From Thermoplasmata archaeon (GTDB lineage: Archaea > Thermoplasmatota > Thermoplasmata > Lutacidiplasmatales > UBA184): a DNA stretch of 22,648 nt. Numbering within the stretch: position 1 is the first letter of the stretch; the number at the start of each line of letters is the position of its first letter. The position numbers and the translations under genes were made by a program. This document shows, piece by piece, positions 7,367-14,096 of the stretch. The stretch is from assembly GCA_030044105.1 (NCBI GenBank), contig JASHWL010000106.1, positions 1 to 22,648 on the forward strand, given 5' to 3'. The notes under the pieces were generated by a model. It had not been told where the DNA came from, searched no databases, and saw only the letters and a list, made by a program, of their open reading frames with translations.

Positions 7367-7458
7367 CACCGGCCCCCCTCGTGGGCATGCGGGGGCGGAT
7401 CGCCGTGTGGGCTCCGTCGCAGGGTCTCCTGCCCGCTCGGGGCCGGCGGTCCACGCAT
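7363..7458 (-). CDS. putative leaderless upstream ORF of fumC, 31 aa
   Basis: An ATG at 7456-7458 lies about 27 nt downstream of the TATA-like CCTAAGTAGC (7481-7490), the spacing of a leaderless start in this genome. The frame runs 31 codons, encoding a Pro/Gly/Arg/His-rich peptide that begins MRGPPAPSGQETLRR and ends HEGGRW. It stops with TGA at 7363-7365, overlapping the fumC GTG (7364-7366) as GTGA. If translated, it could couple ribosomes to fumC. The composition is not protein-like, so it may be a regulatory leader ORF or coincidence. Confidence 0.35.
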   Translation of the reverse strand: MRGPPAPSGQETLRRSPHGDPPPHAHEGGRW

Positions 7459-7480
7459 GCCGTCGTTGCGAGTACCTTCG

Positions 7481-7490
7481 GCTACTTAGG
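7481..7490 (-). promoter_or_regulatory. TATA-like box upstream of fumC
   Basis: Minus-strand CCTAAGTAGC, one of the few A/T-rich stretches in the 210-bp spacer between fumC and the recombinase. Transcription would start near 7458, leaving about 92 nt before the fumC GTG. Confidence 0.4.
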
Positions 7491-7576
7491 GGTGGCCCGC
7501 CCCGAGGTCCCACCTCCCATCGACCGCCTTCCGGCGGGCGATGCGCGGCTAACCCCCCGCCGGATCACTCCCCCGC

Positions 7577-8677
7577 GTGGCTCGATCCTGGAACGCATCC
7601 GTCCGGGATTTCGCCGGGCACGCGCTCCGGGAGTCGTACATCGGGGAAGCGTGGAAGCGACGCATCGTCTACGAGGTGCGCCGCACGCCGGCGCTCTTGC
7701 GCCGCGCGGGCGCGACGGTCGTACCGGCGGGACCCGGGGCGCTCCGCCGCCGCGACCTCGAGCTCCTGCGGAGCTCGCTCCCCTGGTCCCCGGCCACGCT
7801 CGCGCTCCACTTCGCCGCGCTCCGGCGCTTCGCCCGATGGGCGAACAACCCGCTCGCGGCCGAGGTCGGCGCGTGGGCGGTCCCCTCGGGGTCCCCCAGC
7901 CACCGACGCTGGTTGGACCGCGACGACCTCGTCCGGCTGTACCGGGCGTCGCGGGGCCTCGAGCGGACCCTGGTCTCCCTGGAGTCGTTCAACGGACTGC
8001 GCCGCGTCGAGGTCCTCCGGCTGCGGCAGCGGGATGTGGACCTCGCGGCCCATCGCATCCGGGTCCTGGGCAAGGGCCGGAACGGCGGCAAGTGGCGGAC
8101 GATCCCGCTGTTCCCCGAGACGGAGCGCGTGCTCCGGCGATCCGTCTCCGATCCCTCCTCGGACCTCCGCCTGGTGCCGCGCTCCCGCACGGGCGCGGAC
8201 CTCCTGCTGCAACGGGCGGCCCGCCGCGCCGGCTTTCCCGGTCGCGGCCTCCGCGTCTCCCACCACGACCTCCGCCGGACGTTCGGGCGGCTCGCGCACG
8301 AGTCCGGGATGGATCTGGTCCAGCTGAAGAACCTCTTCGGGCACGCCTCCCTCGACCAGACGGTCCACTACATCGGCCTCGACGAGGACCGCATGCGGGC
8401 CGGGCTGCGATCGCTCGCCCGGGTGATGGTCCCGCTGCTCGGGCGGGCAGGGGTCCGGCGGGGCGGCCGGGGGATCAGATCTGCCGCCCCTCCTCGAGCT
8501 GGCGCGCACGGATCCGGCGGAGCAGGAGGAGCGAGGTCCCGGTCAGCAGGAGCGTCCACACCACGATCCCCGCGGTCAGCGGCGCCCAGTCGAGCGGCGC
8601 CGCGTTCGCCTCGCCGAGCACGGCCGCGGACGGGTACCCCGCGAAGCCCTGGTAGAGCAGCGAGGCGATATCGTTGA
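7577..8677 (+). CDS. tyrosine recombinase/integrase (XerA-like), unusual 3' overlap
   Basis: A site-specific DNA recombinase of the phage integrase/Xer family. The N-terminal ~105 residues form a SAM-like core-binding domain (SPATLALHFAALRRFARWA, about 71-89). The catalytic domain has R142 (NGLRRVEVLRL), Lys in GKGRNGGKWRTIPL (K166 or K172), H230 and R233 (HHDLRRTFG), H256 (LFGHASLDQT) and the nucleophile Y265 (TVHYIGL), so all catalytic positions are intact. The expected end is near residue 290 (VMVPLLG). Instead the frame continues ~75 low-complexity Arg/Ser/Pro residues to 8677, antisense to the ABC permease gene. GTG at 7577 is the first usable start; a poor TATA-like GGCTAAC lies about 27 nt upstream. 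It could be a chromosomal XerA-type resolvase or a mobile-element remnant; no att site or tRNA is adjacent. Confidence 0.88.
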   Translation: MARSWNASVRDFAGHALRESYIGEAWKRRIVYEVRRTPALLRRAGATVVPAGPGALRRRDLELLRSSLPWSPATLALHFAALRRFARWANNPLAAEVGAWAVPSGSPSHRRWLDRDDLVRLYRASRGLERTLVSLESFNGLRRVEVLRLRQRDVDLAAHRIRVLGKGRNGGKWRTIPLFPETERVLRRSVSDPSSDLRLVPRSRTGADLLLQRAARRAGFPGRGLRVSHHDLRRTFGRLAHESGMDLVQLKNLFGHASLDQTVHYIGLDEDRMRAGLRSLARVMVPLLGRAGVRRGGRGIRSAAPPRAGAHGSGGAGGARSRSAGASTPRSPRSAAPSRAAPRSPRRARPRTGTPRSPGRAARRYR

Positions 8678-9281
8678 ACGGGGAGCCGTAGAGGAGCCAG
8701 TCCGGGAGGCGCACGTACGCCTGCGCGATCCCGAGCGCGTACGAGAACAGCAGGGGGACGAAGCCGATGAAGCTCGCGCTCTTCAGGCCCAGGTAGTTGA
8801 TCACCACGAGGATCAGCGTCATCGAGAGGGCCATGTAGAACACCCCTCCGAGGAGCGAGATCCCGAGGAGGGCCGGCACGTCGGCCGGCAGCAGGACCGA
8901 CCCGAACCGGATCGCGAACATGGCGGTGGTCGCCCCAATGAGGACGAAGCTCAGCACGATCCCGAGGACGGCCGATCCTCCCACGACCGAGCCGAAGTAG
9001 CTCTCGGGCGTGAGCCGGGTGAACCGGAACGAGTAGGCGAGCGCGCCCGACCCGTAGGTCATCGAGTTCGCGATCGAGATCGCGAGCATGCTGAGCGAGA
9101 AGAGGACGATGACCGCGTACCACGAGGTCGCATAGTTGCGGAGCGACGCGCCGACGAGCGAGAGACCCTGGGACTCGACGAACGCCCCGATCGCGAGCCA
9201 GAACCCCATGAACACGACGGCCCAGAACCACAGGGTCCGGTTCGTGAGCATCGCCTTCGTGTACGGGCCCCACAGGTTCAT
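8475..9281 (-). CDS. ABC transporter permease (ABC-2 type), 268 aa
   Basis: The membrane subunit of an ABC exporter. A short cytoplasmic N-terminus (MNLWGPYTKAMLTNRTLWFW) is followed by six hydrophobic segments: about 18-38, 53-75, 101-125, 138-160, 168-190 and 232-255. The C-terminus is basic (LLLRRIRARQLEEGRQI). This layout fits the ABC-2/DrrB-like class. The start ATG overlaps the stop of the ATPase gene by 4 bp (ATGA), showing translational coupling. The substrate is unknown; partners are the ATPase at 9278 and perhaps the 6-TM protein at 10464. Its last ~200 bp lie antisense to the recombinase 3' end. Confidence 0.82.
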   Translation of the reverse strand: MNLWGPYTKAMLTNRTLWFWAVVFMGFWLAIGAFVESQGLSLVGASLRNYATSWYAVIVLFSLSMLAISIANSMTYGSGALAYSFRFTRLTPESYFGSVVGGSAVLGIVLSFVLIGATTAMFAIRFGSVLLPADVPALLGISLLGGVFYMALSMTLILVVINYLGLKSASFIGFVPLLFSYALGIAQAYVRLPDWLLYGSPFNDIASLLYQGFAGYPSAAVLGEANAAPLDWAPLTAGIVVWTLLLTGTSLLLLRRIRARQLEEGRQI

Positions 9282-10090
9282 GCGAGGGCCTCCATCAGGG
9301 CGTTGAGGCTGGTCGCGCTCTTCACCGGCCGATCGCCCGCGTCGAGCGTGATCGAGAACGTGCCCAGCGAGGTGGTCATCTCGGCGAGGGCCCCCGACCG
9401 GGCCCCCCGCGAGAGGAAGAGCCGGTCGAGCTCGTCGACCCGGAACGGGCCGAAGAGATGGCCCTCGAACATCAGGCCGAGCTTCCAGCCGCCGAAGTTC
9501 GCGAGCAGCTCGAGCTCGTGCGTGTTGAGGAGCACCGCGGCGGAGATCTCGCGCAGTCGCTTAACCAGCTGTCGCCGCCGGGCGAAGTCCACGTTGTCGA
9601 ACGGCTCGTCGAGGAGGACCAGACGAGGGCCGAAGCTCGTCGCCAGGAGGTCGCCCACCAGCTTCTGCTGGCCGGTCGACAGCTCGTGCATCCGCTTCCC
9701 GAGCACGTCGTCCAGCCCGAACTCGTGCAGCCGCTCGCGCAGCTCCCGGGGGTCGCCGCCCTTCAGCGCCGCGAAGACCGGGACGAGGTCCCCGATCGGC
9801 AGCGAGACCAGGCGGTAGACCTCCGCGAGGTTGGTCGAGAGGCCGGTCGCCCCCTGGATGCGGTCCACGTCCTGGTCCAGGACCCGCACCGATCCGCCCG
9901 TCGGCCGAACGAGGCCGAGGAACGCCTTGATCAGGGTGGTCTTGCCGCTGCCGTTGGCGCCCACGACGATCATCTTCTCGTCCCCGAGGGTCAGGTCGAC
10001 ACCGCGGAGCGCCGGGACGGCCGCGCCGGGGAACGTGACTTCCAGCTGTCGGGCTTCGAGCACGTCCACCCCAGGGGCGGACGACGGCAT
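9278..10090 (-). CDS. ABC transporter ATP-binding protein, 270 aa
   Basis: The nucleotide-binding subunit that powers the adjacent permease. Walker A is GANGSGKTT (about residues 44-52), the ABC signature LSTGQQ (137-142), Walker B LVLLDEP (157-163, followed by the D-loop FDNVD), and the H-loop His is H191 in LLNTHELE. The Q-loop position reads STNLAEVY, with Asn where Gln is usual. The ~60-residue C-terminal extension after the core (GHLFGPFRVDELDRLFLS onward) resembles that of ABC-2 exporter ATPases. The ATG at 10088-10090 lies directly against the stop of the regulator gene; the stop overlaps the permease start. Confidence 0.93.
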   Translation of the reverse strand: MPSSAPGVDVLEARQLEVTFPGAAVPALRGVDLTLGDEKMIVVGANGSGKTTLIKAFLGLVRPTGGSVRVLDQDVDRIQGATGLSTNLAEVYRLVSLPIGDLVPVFAALKGGDPRELRERLHEFGLDDVLGKRMHELSTGQQKLVGDLLATSFGPRLVLLDEPFDNVDFARRRQLVKRLREISAAVLLNTHELELLANFGGWKLGLMFEGHLFGPFRVDELDRLFLSRGARSGALAEMTTSLGTFSITLDAGDRPVKSATSLNALMEALA

Positions 10091-10474
10091 CTATCCCTGC
10101 GAAAGTCCAGCCGCTGAACCCTGCGCGGTCCGGCCGTCCCCGGCGGCCCGCCCCAGCCGGGCGAGGGCGCCGGTGAGCGACTCGTAGACCTCCCGGCCGC
10201 GCGCCGTGATCTCCACGCGGATGCGCGGCCCCCCGAGCGTGAACACCATCCGCGTCTCGACATAGCCCGCGGCCGCGAGCTGCTCGAGGTGGTGGCTCAG
10301 GCTCCCTTTCGACGTCCCGGTGAGCTCGAGCAGCTCGGGAAATCCCAGCTGCCGGTTGATGCCGAGCGAGAGGAGGATCAGGACCCGGACGGAGTTCCGG
10401 AGCGGATCCTGCAGCAGCACGTCGCCGACGGTGCGCAGCCCGGGCGCCTCCGGAGCCTCCGGCTCAGGGGGCAT
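10091..10474 (-). CDS. winged-helix transcriptional regulator, 127 aa
   Basis: A DNA-binding regulator with a winged-helix domain of the ArsR/HTH-34 (MarR-like) kind. The helix-turn-helix reads LGFPELLELTGTSKGSLSHHLEQLAAAGYV (about residues 43-72), with recognition helix SKGSLSHHLEQL. The wing follows (ETRMVFTLGGPRIRVEITARG), then a dimerisation helix (REVYESLTGALARL) and a short Gly/Ala-rich tail. There are no Cys metal sites. It overlaps the upstream membrane-protein gene by 11 bp and abuts the ATPase gene, so it probably autoregulates this four-gene transporter operon, although no operator was identified. Confidence 0.85.
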   Translation of the reverse strand: MPPEPEAPEAPGLRTVGDVLLQDPLRNSVRVLILLSLGINRQLGFPELLELTGTSKGSLSHHLEQLAAAGYVETRMVFTLGGPRIRVEITARGREVYESLTGALARLGRAAGDGRTAQGSAAGLSQG

Positions 10475-11189
10475 GGGCCGTCATCTCCTCGGGCGCGTGG
10501 TAGAGGGCGTACGCGCCGCTGAACCCCCAGCCGACGATCGCGATCGTCCAGACGGCCCCGAACCACACCTGGGAGTCGGTGAACACGAGGGCGATCGCGG
10601 AGCCGACGATGCTCGTCGCGAACGTGGCGATCGCGACGATCCCCTCGGGAGGCGTCAGCTCGAACCAGGACCGGACCTGGAAGACCACCGCGAGGATGAT
10701 CCCGCCGAGCGCGACGTCGAGGACCAACAGCCCCGCAAAGGAGCTGACGAAGCTCACCGCGAAGACGAGCGCGGCGATCGCCAGCCCGATGCCCAGGATC
10801 TGCAGGAACCGACGGCGGGCCTCGCGGCGCGGCTCGCCGAGGTCGCGCAACCGGATCGCCCGGACGGATTGGGTGAACGCCCAGGACGTCGCCCAGATCG
10901 CGAGCGCGATGAGCGCGATGAGGTAGGCGTAGTACAGGACGATCGCCCAGAGCGGCGCCGCGTTGAGCGGGCCGGCGAGCACGGCGGGGACGACGAAGAA
11001 ACCGATCAGCGCGGCGGACCAGATCAGGTAGTAGACGCCCCAGGCCCGGCGGAGAAGGTAGCCCTGGAAGAGCAGGGCGCGATCGGCGAGCGCGCGCAGC
11101 TCCTCGGGGCCGACCGTGGTGTCGGACGAGGCCGATGCGCCCTCGCGCGGGGCCGAACTCTCCCCGGCCCGCGCGGAGTCGATCGTCAT
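10464..11189 (-). CDS. six-TM membrane protein heading the ABC operon, 241 aa
   Basis: An integral membrane protein of no recognised family. A ~45-residue hydrophilic N-terminus (Ser/Glu-rich, then PEELRALADRALLFQGYLLRRAW) precedes about six TM helices: 50-72, 78-100, 133-153, 155-175, 187-205 and 210-230. A basic cytoplasmic loop (VRAIRLRDLGEPRREARRRFLQ, about 110-131) separates TM2 from TM3. The tail is HAPEEMTAHAP. The gene overlaps the regulator gene by 11 bp and is first in the operon. It might be a sensor for the regulator or an accessory transporter subunit; this is inference from position only. No convincing TATA box was found at -27 of the ATG at 11187-11189. Confidence 0.75.
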   Translation of the reverse strand: MTIDSARAGESSAPREGASASSDTTVGPEELRALADRALLFQGYLLRRAWGVYYLIWSAALIGFFVVPAVLAGPLNAAPLWAIVLYYAYLIALIALAIWATSWAFTQSVRAIRLRDLGEPRREARRRFLQILGIGLAIAALVFAVSFVSSFAGLLVLDVALGGIILAVVFQVRSWFELTPPEGIVAIATFATSIVGSAIALVFTDSQVWFGAVWTIAIVGWGFSGAYALYHAPEEMTAHAP

Positions 11190-11252
11190 CGGTCCGGAGG
11201 CACTACGGCCCGCGGGTTCTTCAGCCCGGGTCCCCCGGGAACGGTCCTATTG

Positions 11253-11260
11253 TTTGATAA
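11253..11260 (+). promoter_or_regulatory. TATA-like box for the RFC-like gene
   Basis: TTTGATAA in the 94-bp divergent spacer, centred about 27 nt before the ATG at 11284, consistent with a leaderless transcript. Confidence 0.55.
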
Positions 11261-11283
11261 GGACGGGCCCGGATTTCTTCGGG

Positions 11284-11952
11284 ATGCCCGAGCCGCCCCG
11301 CCGCCGCCTGTCGATCGAGGACTTCCGTCCCGACACGTTGGACGGGATCCTCGGCCAGCCCCGAGCGGTCGCCCGGCTCGAGCGGATCCTCGCGGGCGTC
11401 CGGCACGGGACCGTCATGCCGCCCCACATGCTGTTCCACGGACCGCCCGGAGTGGGCAAGACCGCGGCCGCTCGGGCCTTCGGACGCGCCGCGCTGGGCC
11501 CGTACTACGAGGCGAACTTCAACGAGCTCAAGGCGTTCGACAACCGCGACCACGGGGTGCTGCCCGAGATCATCCTGAAGTCGCGGGGCCCGCCGCCCGG
11601 CGGGGCCCCGTTCCGCATCCTGTTCTTCGACGAGCTGGAGTCGCTCTCTCCGAGCGCGCAGCACGACCTGCGGCCCGCGATGGAAGGCGAGGGCGGTTGG
11701 TCGGTCTTCATCCTCGCGTGCAACGATCTCACGGGAATCTCGGCGGCGCTGCTCTCCCGGCTCACGGTCCTCGAGTTCCCCGCGGTCGCCCCCGCGGACG
11801 TTCGACGCATCCTCGAGTCCGCCCTCGCGCGGACGCCGTTCGCGCTGGAGCCGCCGGCGCTGGACGCGATCGTCGAGCGCGCCGGGGGGATCCCGCGCGA
11901 GGCGATCAAGCTCCTCCTCGAAGAGGGCGGCGCCCTCCCTCCGGCGTCCTGA
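11284..11952 (+). CDS. short RFC small-subunit-like AAA+ ATPase, 222 aa
   Basis: A clamp-loader-type AAA+ protein related to the replication factor C small subunit, which loads PCNA onto DNA. The RFC-like order is clear: FRPDTLDGILGQ (about 14-25), Walker A GPPGVGKT (53-60), NFNELKAFDNRDHG (the RFC 'ELNASDERG' equivalent, about 78-91), Walker B ILFFDELESLSPSAQHDLRPAME (about 112-134; DELE instead of DEAD), sensor 1 in FILACND (N147), the SRC-like arginine-finger motif SRL (R159) and sensor 2 GIPREAIKLL (about 202-211). The protein ends there, ~100 residues short of ordinary RfcS (about 320 aa), so the C-terminal collar domain used for oligomerisation is missing. It is likely a paralogue of the true RFC. 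Start by TATA spacing. Confidence 0.85.
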   Translation: MPEPPRRRLSIEDFRPDTLDGILGQPRAVARLERILAGVRHGTVMPPHMLFHGPPGVGKTAAARAFGRAALGPYYEANFNELKAFDNRDHGVLPEIILKSRGPPPGGAPFRILFFDELESLSPSAQHDLRPAMEGEGGWSVFILACNDLTGISAALLSRLTVLEFPAVAPADVRRILESALARTPFALEPPALDAIVERAGGIPREAIKLLLEEGGALPPAS

Positions 11953-11973
11953 GCGCGAGCCCGCCGGGCCGGC

Positions 11974-12363
11974 TCAGCGGAAGTACCGCGCCACGACGAG
12001 CAGGTAGACGAAGAGGAACAGCAGGACCAGGAACCCGATCGTCACGATCCCGCCGGACAGGCCGAAGCTCACCAGCTCGAACAGCACGACCACGAGCGCG
12101 AGCACGTACGCCCACATCCGAAGGTTCCAGAACCCGAGCGCCACGCCGAGGAGCACGAGGCCCACGATGAGCGCGATCAGCCCCGCCACCGGCCCTCCGA
12201 TGCCGAAGAAGTGTACCGGGAGGCCCACGAGCGCGACGCCGTGCGCCCCCACCAGCAGGAGCGCCCCGCTCAGGAGCAGCAGGAACCCGAAGATCCCGAG
12301 CAGGATCGCGAGGACCGCGACCCCCAGGGGGCGAACCGGCCGGCCATACGGAGCGTATCCCAT
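11974..12363 (-). CDS. four-TM membrane protein, 129 aa
   Basis: A small integral membrane protein, almost entirely hydrophobic. The N-terminus MGYAPYGRPVRP precedes four predicted helices (about 12-38, 54-77, 80-100 and 103-126), and it ends in VVARYFR. No family is recognised; similar small Gly/Leu/Val-rich proteins are frequent in archaea. The ATG at 12361-12363 is used. A minus-strand AGTAAGATGTAGG at 12393-12405 may hold the promoter, with a leader of about 8-10 nt. It converges with the RFC-like gene (21-bp gap). Confidence 0.7.
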   Translation of the reverse strand: MGYAPYGRPVRPLGVAVLAILLGIFGFLLLLSGALLLVGAHGVALVGLPVHFFGIGGPVAGLIALIVGLVLLGVALGFWNLRMWAYVLALVVVLFELVSFGLSGGIVTIGFLVLLFLFVYLLVVARYFR

Positions 12364-12524
12364 CGGAGCGTCGCCGCCGGTACGGAGCCGCCCCTACATC
12401 TTACTCTCGCCGCGGCGGACGCACGACACGGGGGGGCCGGCCGTAGCTCGGAACGCTCCGCGGGGGCGCGCGCGGCCTTCGGCCGGGCGAGCCCGAGGAG
12501 GGACCCCACTGTTTCGTGAATTCG

Positions 12525-12533
12525 TTAAATAAC
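12525..12533 (+). promoter_or_regulatory. TATA box of the VOC-ArsR-AHSA1 operon
   Basis: TTAAATAAC within the most A/T-rich stretch of the window (12518-12540). The box is centred about 33 nt before the ATG at 12562, giving a leader of only a few bases. The surrounding GTTAAATAAC has inverted ends (GTT/AAC) and could overlap an operator for the ArsR-type regulator encoded downstream. Confidence 0.7.
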
Positions 12534-12561
12534 ATAACTGCTATGGAGTGCTCGAGGGCCG

Positions 12562-12945
12562 ATGATCGAGCGGTTGGGTTTCGCGACGGTGACGGTGAAG
12601 GACCCCGAGGCGGCGCTCCGCTTCTATACGGAAAAGCTGGGCTTTGAGAAGCGTCGGGATTACCACTTTCCCGGCCTGCCGCGCTTCGTGACCGTGGCTC
12701 CCCGGGACCAGAAAGAGGTCGAGCTGGTCCTGGTCCAGGCCGGAAGCTCGAACGTCTCCCCGGCCCCTCAGGGCCACACGGGCATGGTCTTCTGGACGAA
12801 GGACTGTCGCGGAGACTACGAAGAGCTGCGAGCGAAGGGGGTCCACTTCACGGAGGAGCCCAAGCGGATGCCGTTCGGGATCCAGGCGATGTTCACCGAC
12901 CCGGACGGGAACCTGTTCGCCCTGAGCCAGCCGTCGGGCGCCTAG
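12562..12945 (+). CDS. VOC/glyoxalase family protein, 127 aa
   Basis: A vicinal-oxygen-chelate superfamily protein with two beta-alpha-beta-beta-beta modules. Module 1 is GFATVTVKDPEAALRFYTEKLGFEKRRDY (about residues 6-34); module 2 is GHTGMVFWTKDCRGDYEELRAKGVHFTEEPK followed by GIQAMFTDPDGNLFALSQPSG (about 73-126). Length is usual for a single-chain VOC protein. Glyoxalase, dioxygenase or antibiotic-binding activity cannot be distinguished; position 8 is Ala where metal-binding VOCs often have His, so metal chemistry is uncertain. The gene is first in a tight operon with an ArsR regulator and an AHSA1 protein. Confidence 0.88.
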   Translation: MIERLGFATVTVKDPEAALRFYTEKLGFEKRRDYHFPGLPRFVTVAPRDQKEVELVLVQAGSSNVSPAPQGHTGMVFWTKDCRGDYEELRAKGVHFTEEPKRMPFGIQAMFTDPDGNLFALSQPSGA

Positions 12946-12983
12946 CCGGCGTTCGAACTCCGTTTCCGCGAGGACCCGGAGCC

Positions 12984-13322
12984 ATGCCGACCTGGGATGC
13001 GTTCGAAGCGCTTTCCAACCGGCACCGCCGGCAGATGCTCGATCTCATCGCCCAGCACCCCCGACGAGCGGGAGAGCTGGCGGACGCGTTCCCGCAGCTG
13101 GTGCAACCGGCGGTCTCCCGCCATTTGCGCGTGCTGCGCGAAGCCGGGCTGGTGAACGTCCATCGTCGGGCCCAGCAGCGGATCTATTCGATCCGGAGGG
13201 AAGGTCTCCAAGATGTGGCGGTGTGGCTTCGGCCGTACGCACGGTTCATCGACGCGCGCCTCGAATCCCTTTCGGAGTACCTGACGCAGCGGAGAGTGGA
13301 CCGCCGAAGAAGGAATGAGTGA
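12984..13322 (+). CDS. ArsR-family transcriptional regulator, 112 aa
   Basis: A winged-helix repressor-type DNA-binding protein. The N-terminal helix WDAFEALSNRHRRQMLDLIAQHPRRAGELADAF precedes a recognition helix in QPAVSRHLRVLREAGLV (about residues 41-57) and a wing with VHRRAQQRIYSI (about 59-70), all typical of ArsR proteins paired with AHSA1 partners. There are no Cys residues, so metal sensing through thiols is unlikely. A GGAG (12978-12981) lies 2 nt upstream of the ATG. It begins 38 bp after the VOC gene and overlaps the AHSA1 gene by 8 bp (ATGAGTGA), so the pair is translationally coupled. Confidence 0.92.
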   Translation: MPTWDAFEALSNRHRRQMLDLIAQHPRRAGELADAFPQLVQPAVSRHLRVLREAGLVNVHRRAQQRIYSIRREGLQDVAVWLRPYARFIDARLESLSEYLTQRRVDRRRRNE

Positions 13323-13857
13323 ACGGAAGAGCCCGCCGGACCCGCGCTCCCACCTGGGACGAGTTTCCTACCAAGGCGATCTCGCCAGCCTGACCTACGA
13401 GCGACACTTTCCGGACCCTCCGGAGACCGTCTGGAAGGCCATTACCGACCCGGAGCAGTTGGCGGTGTGGTACCTCACTCGGGCCCGGATCGACCCGCGC
13501 GAGGGAGGCGAGGTGGATCTGGTGAGCGGGCCCTCCCGATTCCACGTCGTGGGGAGGATCCTCACGTGGGACCCTCCCCGGGTCTTCGAGCACGAATGGA
13601 AGGCCGATCCGCGGCCCGAGCTCCCCGGCGGCGAGAACGCGCGCATCCGATGGGAGCTCGCCCCCGAGGGAAGCGGGACCGTTCTCACCGTCGTTTTCGC
13701 CGGCCTGCACCGGCCGACCGCCCTCGGCTTCGCCGCGGGGATGCATGCATTCCTCGACCGGCTCGAAGCCCAGCGGTCCGGGGGCCCTCTCCCGAATTGG
13801 CGGTCCAGGTCCGAGGAGCTGCGGCCGCTCTACCCGTCCTGGCGCGTCGGGGCCTAG
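13315..13857 (+). CDS. AHSA1/SRPBCC domain protein, 180 aa
   Basis: An AHSA1-like (activator of Hsp90 ATPase homologue 1) SRPBCC ligand-binding protein. Typical blocks: TYERHFPDPPETVWKAITDPEQLAVWYL (about residues 23-50), then a beta-rich middle (GGEVDLVSG, FHVVGRILTWDPPRVFEHEW) and the strand GTVLTVVFAGL (about 121-131) before a C-terminal helix. ArsR plus AHSA1 is a very common pair in bacteria and archaea; the SRPBCC protein is thought to bind a small hydrophobic ligand or handle a toxic compound. The ATG overlaps the ArsR stop. The true substrate is unknown. Confidence 0.9.
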   Translation: MSERKSPPDPRSHLGRVSYQGDLASLTYERHFPDPPETVWKAITDPEQLAVWYLTRARIDPREGGEVDLVSGPSRFHVVGRILTWDPPRVFEHEWKADPRPELPGGENARIRWELAPEGSGTVLTVVFAGLHRPTALGFAAGMHAFLDRLEAQRSGGPLPNWRSRSEELRPLYPSWRVGA

Positions 13858-13990
13858 TCTCGGGGCCGGAGCGACCCCCGGGGTCGTCGTGGAGACGGCG
13901 CACACCACACGACGGGCGTGTCCCCTGCGTTTCCCGGGCGAGGCGGCGTGGACCGCCGAGCGGAACTTCCGCGCATGCATCACGGAAAGC

Positions 13991-14073
13991 TGCCGGGGCC
14001 AGGATTCGAACCTGGGAACTCCTGCGAGAGCAGATCTTGAGTCTGCCGCCTTTGGCCGCTCGGCCACCCCGGC
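13991..14073 (-). tRNA. tRNA-Leu (CAA)
   Basis: A full class II cloverleaf, 83 nt, read on the minus strand. The 7-bp acceptor GCCGGGG (14067-14073) pairs with CCCCGGC (13992-13998), and A at 13991 is the discriminator. The D arm is GCC/GGC, and the anticodon stem GCAGA/TCTGC encloses the loop CTCAAGA. This gives anticodon CAA (14037-14039) for UUG. The long variable arm (TCTCGCAGGAGTTC, stem CTC/GAG) and discriminator A are leucine identity features. The T arm is CCAGG-TTCGAAT-CCTGG. CCA is not encoded and no intron is present. Confidence 0.97.
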
Positions 14074-14096
14074 GCGCCCGCCCGGCAAGGAGTCTC

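Noticed and set aside
5199..7489. Very long open frames on both strands across fumC (over 700 codons each)
   Set aside because: They are composed of Arg/Gly/Pro/His/Asp-rich low-complexity sequence, the shadow of a GC-rich coding region; only the fumarase frame has conserved motifs.
7367..7576. Attachment site for the recombinase near its 5' end or at tRNA-Leu
   Set aside because: No direct repeat of the tRNA 3' part was seen near the recombinase, and the tRNA is about 5 kb away and intact.
10320..12170. A long plus-strand frame spanning the regulator, membrane protein and RFC-like genes
   Set aside because: No domain motif, Arg/Asp/Gly-rich, and contradicted by clear genes on the minus strand and in another plus frame.
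12474..12484. Hairpin CGGCC-TTC-GGCCG as a terminator or small RNA
   Set aside because: Short stem, no following T-run, and such hairpins are expected by chance in this composition.
13858..13990. Possible small RNA or C/D box RNA in the spacer before tRNA-Leu
   Set aside because: No RUGAUGA or CUGA box pair, no TATA box and no stable extended stem were recognised.
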